From Methylophilus sp. 13 (lineage in GTDB: Bacteria; Pseudomonadota; Gammaproteobacteria; Burkholderiales; Methylophilaceae): a stretch of DNA of 64,000 nucleotides. A model generated the notes under the pieces. That model was not told the origin of the DNA. It made no database searches and was given only the letters and a program-made list of their open reading frames with translations. Both the position numbers and the translations under genes were made by a program. The stretch lies in assembly GCF_015354335.1 (NCBI RefSeq), contig NZ_JADKYR010000002.1, forward strand, positions 124,001 through 188,000, given 5' to 3'. The number at the start of each line of letters is the position of its first letter. The stretch's first letter is position 1. Positions 1 to 8,959 of this stretch are shown here, one piece after another.

Positions 1-2
1 GC

Positions 3-278
3 GTACAAGCCGTCGCTACGCAACAAGCCAGGTCATTGCCGCAAATGCCAGAATGGCTGAATGGCCAACAGGCGCAATATCTGGAACAGGCCGAACTCAT
101 ATGCCAGCATTTGAGCTTGTATAGCTGGTTATCGTATCAATATCCACACATCTTTGTGGATAGCGCATTGATTGATGACGCCAGGAAAAAGCTCAATGGT
201 TTTATTGGTCGGGCGTTGAGAGTTCAGGCGGGCTATGGGAAGACGCAGCGAGAGGCGGAATTAGGGCAATACTTTTAA
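3..278 (+). CDS. C-terminal fragment of a SUV3-like DEAD/DEAH-box helicase (5' truncated by window)
   Basis: The reading frame is open from the left edge, so the gene begins upstream of the window; about 91 codons are visible. The stretch reading LSLYSWLSYQYPHIFVD resembles the C-terminal domain of SUV3-type RNA helicases, which has a characteristic SLYxWLSY-rFP core. No helicase motif lies in the visible part, so the call rests on this tail alone. It ends in TAA at 276-278. The next 95 bases carry no gene; a weak short hairpin near 289-304 is followed by a few T residues but is not convincing as a terminator. It converges on amiC. Confidence 0.55.
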   Translation, partial: VQAVATQQARSLPQMPEWLNGQQAQYLEQAELICQHLSLYSWLSYQYPHIFVDSALIDDARKKLNGFIGRALRVQAGYGKTQREAELGQYF

Positions 279-373
279 TAGCACTTCTACCAAGAACGCT
301 TACGGCGTCCTTTTCGCATGTAGGCAAAGATAAGCCCAATCATCGAATGACTTTTGAACCAAATAAATAACGC

Positions 374-1699
374 TTATTTTTTAGCGAAGGAAGGATTGGT
401 CGCAATATAAGACTTCACGCCAGACAAAATCGCATTGACCAACTTATCCTGATAAGCATCATCATTCAACCTGGCTTCTTCTTCAGGATTGCTGATAAAC
501 GCCGTCTCGACCAGAATCGAAGGGATATCCGGTGATTTAAGCACCGCAAACGCCGCTTGTTCAACATACTTGGAATGGAGCGTATTGATTTTAGCGATGC
601 GTCCCAGCACGGCTTTACCCATGCGGATACTGTCGTGAATAGTGGCCGTTTGCGACAAATCGAGTAAGGTTCTTGCCAGGTCCATATCGCGGGTATCAAT
701 CGCCACACCACCAATCAAGTCTACCGCGTTTTCCTTTTTCGCCAGGTAGCGGGCGCCAGCACTGGTGGCGCCACGCTCAGACAGGGCAAACACAGAAGAC
801 CCTTTGGCGGTGCTGTTCACAAACGAGTCGGCATGGATGGAAATAAACAGGTCGGCCTTGGCCGCCCGTGCTTTTTTGACACGGTCCCCCAGTGGCACGA
901 AATAATCGCCATCGCGGATCAGGATCGCTTGCATGTTTTCTTCGGCATCGATCTGTTGCTTGAGCTTGCGCGCAATGGCCAGAGTAATGTTCTTTTCGTG
1001 GCTGCCATTGGAACCGCGTGCACCAGGATCTTCACCGCCGTGACCGGCATCGACGGCAATGGTAATGAGTTTTTGGCCAGGTTTTGCCTGTTTGAGTGGT
1101 TTTTCAACTGGCTTGTCGGCCACTTTATCCGCCGGTTTTTCGGCAGATTTTTCCACCGTTGGATTGGCATTGTCTGGTGTGGGCTCGGCTGCTTTTTCAG
1201 CGGGTTTGTCGTCTTGACGTGGCACTTCTTGCAATTGCCGGGAAGGTGTCAGTACCGGGCTCGCCATGGCTGACTCGACAGGACCACCCGCAGGGCCTAT
1301 GCTGATGGCCAAGCGTTGTTGCGAGCTGCCCGCATTCATATCGGTGACCTGCGGTTTAATATCAGATTTGATGTCAAAAACGATACGCGCCGTTTTCTCG
1401 GTAAACGGCGCAATGCGGATTTTAGACAGGTAAGGATGTTGGGCATCCAACTGCAGCGCGAGCGCTTTCAGGGTCGGGCTGATGGCAACACCGTCCATAT
1501 CAATCACCACGCGAAATGGATTATCCAGCGTGAAGACACGGTATTTGACTTGCTGGTCGAGCAAAAGCTCGACATGTGCCTGACCGCCTTGCTGCTGCAA
1601 ATTGGCCAGGATGACTTCAGCGGCATGTGCGGCCTGACTCAGGATGAAGAACAGGACTGGCAATAGCCAGCCCAGGCAATGCTTACGATTTACTGGCAT
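374..1699 (-). CDS. amiC: N-acetylmuramoyl-L-alanine amidase AmiC
   Basis: Periplasmic zinc amidase that cleaves the amide bond between N-acetylmuramic acid and the stem peptide to split daughter-cell peptidoglycan at the septum. The 441-aa protein has a signal peptide (hydrophobic WLLPVLFFILS, probable cleavage after AHA near residue 27). An AMIN domain (about 27-135) targets septal peptidoglycan. A Lys/Pro/Ala-rich linker (about 150-205) and an Amidase_3 domain (about 210-430) follow. Visible metal and catalytic motifs are DAGHGG, a Glu in HEKN, SIHADS and LVETAF. The ATG start overlaps the end of tsaE by 10 bp, so the two genes are probably co-transcribed and translationally coupled, a common proteobacterial arrangement. 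Confidence 0.95.
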   Translation of the reverse strand: MPVNRKHCLGWLLPVLFFILSQAAHAAEVILANLQQQGGQAHVELLLDQQVKYRVFTLDNPFRVVIDMDGVAISPTLKALALQLDAQHPYLSKIRIAPFTEKTARIVFDIKSDIKPQVTDMNAGSSQQRLAISIGPAGGPVESAMASPVLTPSRQLQEVPRQDDKPAEKAAEPTPDNANPTVEKSAEKPADKVADKPVEKPLKQAKPGQKLITIAVDAGHGGEDPGARGSNGSHEKNITLAIARKLKQQIDAEENMQAILIRDGDYFVPLGDRVKKARAAKADLFISIHADSFVNSTAKGSSVFALSERGATSAGARYLAKKENAVDLIGGVAIDTRDMDLARTLLDLSQTATIHDSIRMGKAVLGRIAKINTLHSKYVEQAAFAVLKSPDIPSILVETAFISNPEEEARLNDDAYQDKLVNAILSGVKSYIATNPSFAKK

Positions 1700-2148
1700 A
1701 GTGTTTCCAAGGCCAGCGCCTGCTGACTTGTGATGTGCAGCACGCGGCCGTGCGGCAGGATATCAAAGCGAATCTCGATGTCTGCGACAGGCAATAGCTC
1801 GGCTGCACGCTCAGGCCACTCGACCAGACAAACACTGGCAGGGTTGAAATAATCGCGGAAGCCGGCAGCTTCCCACTCTTCTGCATCCTGAAAGCGGTAA
1901 AGATCAAAGTGATAGCACGTGGCGAATGGCAGCATATAGGGTTCCACCAGCGTATAGGTGGGGCTTTTCACTTTGCCGACATGCCCCAAGGCATGCAGCA
2001 TGCCGCGCACCAGCGTGGTTTTACCGGCCCCCAGATCACCGTGCAGGTAAATGACCTGCCCAGGCTGCAATTGCTTTGCCAGCACGCTTGCGGCATGCAC
2101 GGTCGCTGCTTCGTCTTTTAAAATCTGTGTAGAATACGTTTCTGTCAT
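1690..2148 (-). CDS. tsaE: tRNA threonylcarbamoyladenosine biosynthesis ATPase TsaE
   Basis: P-loop ATPase that works with TsaB and TsaD in the t6A modification of tRNAs decoding ANN codons. The 152-aa length is normal for the family. The Walker A motif GDLGAGKTT lies near residue 37, the family motif SPTYTLVE near residue 62, and LVEWPERA near residue 108. It is the first gene of a tsaE-amiC pair. Its start codon at 2148 overlaps the ATG of the divergent queG gene (shared CATG at 2146-2149), so each promoter must lie inside the other gene. Confidence 0.95.
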   Translation of the reverse strand: MTETYSTQILKDEAATVHAASVLAKQLQPGQVIYLHGDLGAGKTTLVRGMLHALGHVGKVKSPTYTLVEPYMLPFATCYHFDLYRFQDAEEWEAAGFRDYFNPASVCLVEWPERAAELLPVADIEIRFDILPHGRVLHITSQQALALETLCQ

Positions 2149-3259
2149 GTCACATCAATCACATCCCGTCCCGATTCAACTGCCTGATGTTCATGTCGCT
2201 GCGCAAATGGCAGCGACCATCAAGGGCTGGGCGCGAGAACTGGGGTTTGGCAATATCGGCATTACCGATACCGACTTGTCTGCCGCGGAGCCTGAATTTT
2301 TAAAGTGGCTGGACAAACAATACCACGGCGACATGGATTATATGGCAAAACATGGGACCAAGCGAACCCGTCCGGCAGAATTGGTGCCTGGCACCTTGCG
2401 CGTGATCTCGGTCAACCTCAATTATTTGCCCGCAGATGCAGCCGACGGCTGGCAGGTGCTGGAGAGCCCTGAGCAGGCTTATGTCGCCCGCTATGCCATG
2501 GGGCGCGATTACCATAAAGTGATGCGGCAAAAATTGCAGCAATTGTGTACCCGCATCAGCGAGACCTTTGGCAGTTTTGAATACCGTGTATTTGCGGACA
2601 GTGCGCCGGTGATGGAGGTAGCACTGGCGACCAAAGCGGGTGTGGGCTGGCGCGGCAAACATACGCTGCTACTCAATCGCCAGCAGGGATCATGGTTTTT
2701 TCTGGGGGAAATTTATACCAACCTGCCGCTACCCGTGGACCCGCCCATCTCAGCACATTGTGGCAGTTGCACTGCGTGTATTGATGTCTGCCCGACCGCT
2801 GCCATCGTTGCACCTTACGAACTAGACGCCCGCCGCTGTATCTCTTACCTCACCATAGAACATCAAGGCAGCATTCCCGAGGAGTTAAGGCCACTGATGG
2901 GCAACCGGGTGTATGGCTGTGACGATTGCCAGCTAACCTGCCCGTGGAACAAATTTGCCGTCAGGACCTCAGAGCCCGACTTTGCGGTACGGCATGGACT
3001 CGACAGCTTGAGCCTGGTGACCTGTTTTGGCTGGACCGAAGCTGAATTTCAGCAAAAAATGGCGGGGAGCGCGATCTACCGCATAGGCTACACGCAGTGG
3101 TTGCGCAATATTGCCGTCGGCTTGGGTAATGCACCGACGTCGATGGCGGTGATTGCAGCACTGAAGTCACGGGCACAAGACGAAAATGCCTTGGTGCGGG
3201 AGCATGTAGCCTGGGCACTGGCGCAACACCAGGCGCACGCGCATGAAGGGTTATGCTGA
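2147..3259 (+). CDS. queG: epoxyqueuosine reductase QueG
   Basis: Cobalamin- and Fe-S-dependent enzyme that reduces epoxyqueuosine to queuosine in tRNA, the last step of queuosine synthesis. The 370-aa product contains two [4Fe-4S] binding motifs in its middle third: CGSCTACIDVCP and CDDCQLTCPWN. I chose the ATG at 2147 because the longer upstream frame lies wholly inside tsaE and does not resemble the family N-terminus. A possible -10 (TAGAAT, 2130-2135) lies just upstream, inside tsaE. The C-terminal part after the second cluster motif resembles HEAT-like repeats. The gene converges on the ROK kinase and the two coding ends overlap by 9 bp. Confidence 0.95.
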   Translation: MSHQSHPVPIQLPDVHVAAQMAATIKGWARELGFGNIGITDTDLSAAEPEFLKWLDKQYHGDMDYMAKHGTKRTRPAELVPGTLRVISVNLNYLPADAADGWQVLESPEQAYVARYAMGRDYHKVMRQKLQQLCTRISETFGSFEYRVFADSAPVMEVALATKAGVGWRGKHTLLLNRQQGSWFFLGEIYTNLPLPVDPPISAHCGSCTACIDVCPTAAIVAPYELDARRCISYLTIEHQGSIPEELRPLMGNRVYGCDDCQLTCPWNKFAVRTSEPDFAVRHGLDSLSLVTCFGWTEAEFQQKMAGSAIYRIGYTQWLRNIAVGLGNAPTSMAVIAALKSRAQDENALVREHVAWALAQHQAHAHEGLC

Positions 3260-4198
3260 GCGGGTGGTGGACTCGGCCAGCAAGGCAGCACCCAACATGC
3301 CCGCAATATCGCCAGAACGAGATAGATGAACCACGATCTTGCCTCTGAGTACCGGGATCAAGTCAGCTTCTAGCCGTTGATAAAACGCCTCAGACATCAG
3401 CGACCATGCGGCAACCACGCCACCGCCAATCAAAACGGTGCCAACATCAACCACCTTGAGTACACTCGCCAGCATTTGCGCCAGTTTGCGACCAGCATCC
3501 GCGTAGACTGCGCGCGCATGTTCATCGCCCTGCTCCGCAGCCAGCGCAATCTCCAAAGCACTCCTTGCCTGGCCAGTCAACTCGGCATAGCCTTTGCTGA
3601 TGCCGGTGGCAGAAGCATATTGCTCGACGCAACCTCGGTTACCACAGCCACACAAGCGGCCTTGATGCTCGACAATAATATGCCCGGCCTCGAGCGCATA
3701 ACCATGCTGCCCGGCCCAAACATGACCATTCACGACCAAGCCGGCACCCACTCCGGTGCCCAGGCCCAGATACAGCAAACCACCAGCTGGCTGACCAAGC
3801 AGGCTAAATTCCCCAAAGGCTGCAGCATTGGCATCGTTCTCGACCCGGATATTGAAACCAAGCCGGGCACCCAGATCGTGGCCCAGATTCACGTTCAACA
3901 AGCCCGGTAAATTGGGCGATTGCGCCAGGATGCCCGTGTGCGGATCAATAAAGCCGGGAAAACCAATGCCGATACTCTGAATCGTCGGATATTTTTCAAG
4001 CAATGGCTGGATGGCTTCTGCCGTAACCGCAATAATCTTTTGCCAGGCCTGTGCTGGCGAGTGCTGCTTGCAAATGGCAGAATAGTTTGCCTCAAAACGC
4101 GTTTCTTCAATCAGGCGCAGATCAGAAAACACACCTAAACGCAGATTGGTCCCGCCCACATCCAGACCCAAACGATAAACCGGAGTCACATCACGCAT
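3251..4198 (-). CDS. ROK-family sugar kinase (probable glucokinase)
   Basis: Cytoplasmic ATP-dependent hexose kinase of the ROK family. It has the N-terminal nucleotide-binding motif DVGGTNLRLG, a central LGLGTGVGAG motif, and the ROK zinc-binding signature CGCGNRGCVEQY. The frame can be extended to a GTG at 4252 but no ribosome-binding site precedes it. The ATG at 4198 overlaps the malQ stop by 8 bp and begins just before the conserved core, so I prefer it (315 aa). Its place in a block with malQ, GH57, glgC and glgB suggests that it phosphorylates glucose released from alpha-glucan. Substrate specificity (glucose or fructose) cannot be read from the sequence. Confidence 0.85.
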   Translation of the reverse strand: MRDVTPVYRLGLDVGGTNLRLGVFSDLRLIEETRFEANYSAICKQHSPAQAWQKIIAVTAEAIQPLLEKYPTIQSIGIGFPGFIDPHTGILAQSPNLPGLLNVNLGHDLGARLGFNIRVENDANAAAFGEFSLLGQPAGGLLYLGLGTGVGAGLVVNGHVWAGQHGYALEAGHIIVEHQGRLCGCGNRGCVEQYASATGISKGYAELTGQARSALEIALAAEQGDEHARAVYADAGRKLAQMLASVLKVVDVGTVLIGGGVVAAWSLMSEAFYQRLEADLIPVLRGKIVVHLSRSGDIAGMLGAALLAESTTRSA

Positions 4199-5648
4199 GG
4201 AAGCGGCCACTTTCTTCAACACTGTGTCTAAAAGACAATAATTTCTCTTCACTCAGTTGCGACCATTGCATGCGCCAACACCAGTTGCCTTCTATGGTGC
4301 CTGGCGTGTTCATGCGCGCCTGGCTATCCAGCGCGAGAATGTCTTGCATGGGGATAATTGCCAGCTTGGCCTGGCTCTCCAGGGTCAGTTTAATCAAGGC
4401 AGCAGGCATTTGCGGAGGATGTTGATTCAGGTAATCATGTAAATGATTGCGCACATGCTCTGGCGCGGTGAGGTACCAGCCCAGGGTGGTATCGTTATCA
4501 TGCGTGCCGGTATAAGCGACGCTGTTTTGTTCTATGTTTTCTGGCAAGTAAGGATTGTCTTCACCGCCACCAAACGCAAACTGTAAAATTTTCATGCCAG
4601 GCAAGTCGAATCCATGGCGCAAGGCATCCACTTCTGCGGTGATGATGCCCAAGTCCTCAGCCACCAGACTCAGCTCCGGGAAGGTCTCGGTGATGGCGTT
4701 TAACAGCGCTTCACCTGGCGCCTCTTGCCAAGTCCCGTTAATGGCAGTGGGCTCTTCTGCGGGGATTTCCCAAGCGGCCTGCAAGCCCCTGAAGTGATCA
4801 ATCCGTAGCACATCAAACAGCTGTGCCTGCGTATCGATACGCCCCAGCCACCATGAAAACCCATCTTTTTGCATGGCCAGCCAGTCGTAATGCGGATTCC
4901 CCCAGCGTTGTCCGGTTTCAGAGAAATAGTCTGGCGGCACACCCGCTACGACGGTCATGTTGAGGGTGTCATCCAGCTTGAACCATGCGGGATGCGCCCA
5001 GACATCGGCACTGTCGTAAGCGACAAAAATCGGGATATCGCCAAACAAGCGAATGCCGCGCTGATTGGCGTAACGCTTGAGCTGCGCCCATTGCTGAAAA
5101 AACACATACTGCGTGAATTTAATCAGCGTCAACGGCTCCTGGTGCGTGACCCGATAAGCTTGCAAGGCTTGTGGATCATGCTTGCGGTAAGCTTGTGGCC
5201 ATTGCTGCCAGCTTTGATTATGGTGCTGCTCACGCAAGCAGCCAAACAAGGCAAAATCTTCCAGCCAGTATTGCTGCGTCTGACAGAATCTCGCAAACCC
5301 GGACCACGACAGACCATGGCCTTCACCATGTGTGGGGGCGCTGCCTGACTGCACGCGCGCCATGACTTTGGCCATCAATGCAGGCAAACTCAGCGTCAGC
5401 TCATTGGGCAGACACCAGCCATCAAGCTGCAATTGCTGCGCGCTGATCATGCCGCTATGTCCTGCATGCGCGGAGACACTTTGATAGGGCGACTGGTCTC
5501 CATGTGGCTGGTTGACCGGCAAGGTCTGCCAAACCGATACGCCCATTTTGACCAGGGTGTCTACAAAACGATAGGCCTCTGGGCCGAGATTGCCCTCAGG
5601 CAATGAAGTGATGTGCATCAGCACACCCGCTTGTCTATGTTGCGTCAT
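4191..5648 (-). CDS. malQ: 4-alpha-glucanotransferase (amylomaltase)
   Basis: GH77 enzyme that transfers 1,4-alpha-glucan segments between maltooligosaccharides and releases glucose. The 485-aa length fits the family. Motifs seen in order are HITSLPEGNLGP near the N-terminus, FVAYDSADVWAHP, the nucleophile-bearing LRIDHFRG, the acid/base-bearing LVAEDLG, and TGTHDNDTT. It lies 28 bp downstream of the GH57 gene and overlaps the ROK kinase start, indicating one transcription unit. The glucose it frees is a plausible substrate for that kinase. Confidence 0.95.
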   Translation of the reverse strand: MTQHRQAGVLMHITSLPEGNLGPEAYRFVDTLVKMGVSVWQTLPVNQPHGDQSPYQSVSAHAGHSGMISAQQLQLDGWCLPNELTLSLPALMAKVMARVQSGSAPTHGEGHGLSWSGFARFCQTQQYWLEDFALFGCLREQHHNQSWQQWPQAYRKHDPQALQAYRVTHQEPLTLIKFTQYVFFQQWAQLKRYANQRGIRLFGDIPIFVAYDSADVWAHPAWFKLDDTLNMTVVAGVPPDYFSETGQRWGNPHYDWLAMQKDGFSWWLGRIDTQAQLFDVLRIDHFRGLQAAWEIPAEEPTAINGTWQEAPGEALLNAITETFPELSLVAEDLGIITAEVDALRHGFDLPGMKILQFAFGGGEDNPYLPENIEQNSVAYTGTHDNDTTLGWYLTAPEHVRNHLHDYLNQHPPQMPAALIKLTLESQAKLAIIPMQDILALDSQARMNTPGTIEGNWCWRMQWSQLSEEKLLSFRHSVEESGRFHA

Positions 5649-5676
5649 GGATTGGCATTCAAATCAGTTGAAAGAA

Positions 5677-7380
5677 TCAGGCATTGCCCCGGCGCATGGT
5701 GCCTGCATTTTCGGCATCGCCACCGCCCAGGCTGATGGGTTGTAACAAATGTGCAGGGGCTGTCAGGCCAAGTAATTTGTACAGGTTGCTCAAATTACGG
5801 CGATAGAGCTGGTCAAAACTTTTTACGCTTTGGGCGCTGTTGTAATCGCCAAACCACCAGAACCAGTCCGAACCTTCGCACAGGGCCAATTGCTGCTGGC
5901 ACTTTTGTTTCTGTTCGGCTGAAAGTTGGTGTATCTGTTGATCATAATGCCGCTTGGCTTCGCACAACAGATCCCAGGCACGGTTTTTGGCCGGCTCCCC
6001 AATCCAGGTACTAAAGGTGCCATAGACCCAACTCCCGGCGCAAATATCATCCAGCAAGCGTGGCGCTGGCAATGTGTGTTTCTGCTGCAAGGCGAGAATA
6101 TCGCTAAAAGTCGTCATCTGGATATCCGGATGCTGCGCCAGCGCCTGATAGAGCTCGTGCAAGAAATAATAACCGTTGTATGGATAGTATTCCCAGGCAT
6201 TCTCGCCATCCAGAATCACGCTAACCACCGGCGTCTCTTCACTGTTGGCCAGGATATGCTCCAGCGACTGAATAAAGTCATGCACCGCTTCACTTGCGTA
6301 TTGCTTGGAATACTCAAAACCAATTTTGTCAGACAGATGGTCGTCACGGAAAAAGCACACAATATCTTGCTGACCATTGGTGATCTTATAAGGCTGATAC
6401 AGGTATTGCGATGGCGTGTCGTGCGGCAGCCCAAGTTTACGCAAGCTGTTGGCGAGCACACCCTGGCCAGTGGCTGCCCAGGCCACGCCCTGCTCGGCCA
6501 GCAACGATAGTGCAGGATGTGAGACCGCGCCTTCAGCAGGCCACATGCCATTGGCGGGCTGACCAAATATTTTTTCATGATAGCGCTGTGCCGCCTGCAC
6601 ATGAGCAATCGCACGCGGATAACCGTCTGGATAGGTGGCTGACTGCGGCAACGGCGCATCGGGCATGGCGTCACGCGCACTTTCCAAATCAATGAGCAAT
6701 GGCAAGATGGGATGGTAGTAAGGCGTGGTGGTCATTTCAATGCGGCCTTTTTTCAGCAAGGCCTGATAGCGCGGCAAAATGCCTTGCAAGGTCTCGCTGA
6801 TCACGTCTAACAGCGCTTGCCTGTCTTCCAGGGTAAACAACACGCCTTTTTGCATCAGGGTTTGCACAGTTTTGTTTTTGCGGCGCAAGCTCTCCCCCGT
6901 CCATGCCAGGTGATACCAGACCAGCAAGTCCACTTTATATTGTGCCGAGAGATAATGAAACTGGCCGTTTTGCATGATAGGCGCCACCAGTTCATACAGC
7001 TTGAGCAAACGCTGATAATGCGGAAAAGGACTCAACATTTTTTCATGATGTGCCTTGAAACAGCTGTCCACAATCAGGCGACACTCTTCATCCGTGATGT
7101 TTTCCAGATTGGGATTTGCCAGCAAACGCAGTAATGGGTCGCGCCACTGTCCGGACCGTGACTGCTCAGCATAATCTTCGAGCTGCTCCACCAGAATAGG
7201 TACAAAATTGAACGTTACCCTGGCGTTTGGATTTTGCTCCAGGTGAAAGGCCATATCACTGTAATCCTTGAGCGCATGCAAATACGTCCATGGCAGCACA
7301 AACTCGCCTGTCACCAGATCACGGTAATCCGGTTGGTGCATGTGCCAATATAAATTTAAGAGCAATTTTTTATCGGACAT
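5677..7380 (-). CDS. glycoside hydrolase family 57 protein (alpha-amylase/amylopullulanase-like)
   Basis: 567-aa GH57 protein acting on alpha-1,4- or alpha-1,6-glucans. Family landmarks are the N-terminal HMHQP motif, the WPAEGAVS region, the FFRDDHLSDKIGF segment and the ILDGENAWEYYP motif typical of the amylopullulanase-like branch. No signal peptide is present, so it should act on internal glycogen. It lies between glgC and malQ in the same direction (36 bp and 28 bp gaps). Whether it is a hydrolase, debranching enzyme or transferase is not clear from the sequence. Confidence 0.85.
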   Translation of the reverse strand: MSDKKLLLNLYWHMHQPDYRDLVTGEFVLPWTYLHALKDYSDMAFHLEQNPNARVTFNFVPILVEQLEDYAEQSRSGQWRDPLLRLLANPNLENITDEECRLIVDSCFKAHHEKMLSPFPHYQRLLKLYELVAPIMQNGQFHYLSAQYKVDLLVWYHLAWTGESLRRKNKTVQTLMQKGVLFTLEDRQALLDVISETLQGILPRYQALLKKGRIEMTTTPYYHPILPLLIDLESARDAMPDAPLPQSATYPDGYPRAIAHVQAAQRYHEKIFGQPANGMWPAEGAVSHPALSLLAEQGVAWAATGQGVLANSLRKLGLPHDTPSQYLYQPYKITNGQQDIVCFFRDDHLSDKIGFEYSKQYASEAVHDFIQSLEHILANSEETPVVSVILDGENAWEYYPYNGYYFLHELYQALAQHPDIQMTTFSDILALQQKHTLPAPRLLDDICAGSWVYGTFSTWIGEPAKNRAWDLLCEAKRHYDQQIHQLSAEQKQKCQQQLALCEGSDWFWWFGDYNSAQSVKSFDQLYRRNLSNLYKLLGLTAPAHLLQPISLGGGDAENAGTMRRGNA

Positions 7381-7416
7381 CCTTCAACCTCTTTCACTCA
7401 CTCAATGACTTTTAAA

Positions 7417-8739
7417 CTACTTCACACGGTATAAATCTTGGCCCAGCATGTCGGGTGTGACCAGTACGATGCCTTTTTCAGAGACATGAAAGCGCTTTCT
7501 ATCGCGCTCCAGATCGACACCGATCTGCATGCCAGCAGGAATCTCGCAGCCGCGGTCTATCACCGCGTTGCGCATGATGACCCCCTCGTTAATTTTGACC
7601 TTGGGCAGCACTACAGCGCCATCCAGATCGGAATAATCCGCTACATGCACGCCGGAAAAAAGCACTGAGTTAGACACGCAAGAACCACTGATCAGGCAGC
7701 CCCCTGACACCAGCGAGTCTGTCGCCTTGCCCGTACGGCCTTCATCCTTGAATACAAATTTGGCCGGCGGCAGTTGTTCCTGATAAGTCCAGATCGGCCA
7801 TTCACTGTCATACAGATTGAGCTCTGGAATCACCTTGGTCAGCTCCATATTGGCTTCCCAGTAGGCATCTATGGTTCCCACATCCCGCCAGTAAAAGTTG
7901 TTGCCTTGTGCACCGACGCAACTATCGGTAAATCGGTGCGCCTGTACCCGGTATTTTTTGATGATGTAAGGAATAATGTCCTGCCCAAAGTCGTGGTGTG
8001 ACTTGCGGTCATAAGCATCCCGGATCAATTGTTCGTACAAAAACTTGGCATTGAAGATATAAATACCCATGCTGGCAAAAGCCACCTCGGGATTGTTCGG
8101 GCTAGGCTTGGGATGCGCTGGCTTTTCATCAAAGGCGATCACGCGGTCGGTGGCGTCCACCTCCAATACCCCAAACCCTTTGGCGTCTTCGAGCGGCACA
8201 TTGATGCAGGCAATGGTCATATCGGCATTGCTGCGCGCATGCGTCGCCAGCATTTTGCCGTAGTCCATTTTATAGATATGATCGCCGGCCAGGACCAATA
8301 TATATTCGCCGCCATTCTCTCGCAGCAAATCAATATTCTGATAGACCGCATCAGCCGTGCCTTTGTACCACTCCTCGCCCAGACGCTGCTGGGCAGGAAT
8401 AATGTTGACGTATTCGTTAAACTCCCCACGCAAAAAGCCCCAGCCGCGCTGAACATGCTGAATCAGGCTTTGCGCTTTGTATTGGGTCGCCACATTAATG
8501 CGGCGGATGCCAGAGTTAATGCAATTAGACAAGGGGAAGTCGATAATGCGGAATTTACCACCAAACTGTACAGCCGGTTTGGCCCGCCAGTCGGTGAGGT
8601 TTTTTAACCGGCTGCCACGACCACCCGCCAGGATAATGGCAACGGTATTTTTCGTCAGGTTACTGATAAACCGGTCGGAGGGACGTTCTTGCCGCCGGTT
8701 GGCTTTACGACGTTCAACAAACTCTGCTACTTGAGACAT
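7417..8739 (-). CDS. glgC: glucose-1-phosphate adenylyltransferase
   Basis: ADP-glucose pyrophosphorylase, which makes ADP-glucose from glucose-1-phosphate and ATP and commits carbon to glycogen. N-terminal nucleotide-binding motif [15 protein letters not shown], then [19 protein letters not shown]; a left-handed beta-helix C-terminus is expected. The start at 8739 ([16 protein letters not shown]) is preceded by AGGAAT at good spacing. The frame extends 64 codons further but that part looks non-coding. Divergent from glgB across a 220-bp intergenic region that should hold both promoters, although I could not pick convincing -35/-10 pairs there. The 440-aa length is typical. Confidence 0.96.
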   Translation of the reverse strand: MSQVAEFVERRKANRRQERPSDRFISNLTKNTVAIILAGGRGSRLKNLTDWRAKPAVQFGGKFRIIDFPLSNCINSGIRRINVATQYKAQSLIQHVQRGWGFLRGEFNEYVNIIPAQQRLGEEWYKGTADAVYQNIDLLRENGGEYILVLAGDHIYKMDYGKMLATHARSNADMTIACINVPLEDAKGFGVLEVDATDRVIAFDEKPAHPKPSPNNPEVAFASMGIYIFNAKFLYEQLIRDAYDRKSHHDFGQDIIPYIIKKYRVQAHRFTDSCVGAQGNNFYWRDVGTIDAYWEANMELTKVIPELNLYDSEWPIWTYQEQLPPAKFVFKDEGRTGKATDSLVSGGCLISGSCVSNSVLFSGVHVADYSDLDGAVVLPKVKINEGVIMRNAVIDRGCEIPAGMQIGVDLERDRKRFHVSEKGIVLVTPDMLGQDLYRVK

Positions 8740-8959
8740 GATGCTATTCCTGTTTTTCCTGATCCTGGGAACCAGCCTACAGTCATTATTGTCAGCGTTG
8801 CGCGTTTCAGCAGAGACGACACAAGGCTTTGCATCTGCAGGTCTGACATCCACAGTCTGCATGATAATTGGGGTAAAGACAACGAAATTCCGGGGGCGAA
8901 TGACGTAAATCTTAACTTTTTTTGATAGCATGGAATCTGCTTAACCGGATACCGACAGC

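Noticed and set aside
8740-8931. N-terminal extension of GlgC by 64 codons
   Set aside because: The ATG at 8739 has a ribosome-binding site at good spacing and fits the family length; the extension lies in the divergent promoter region.
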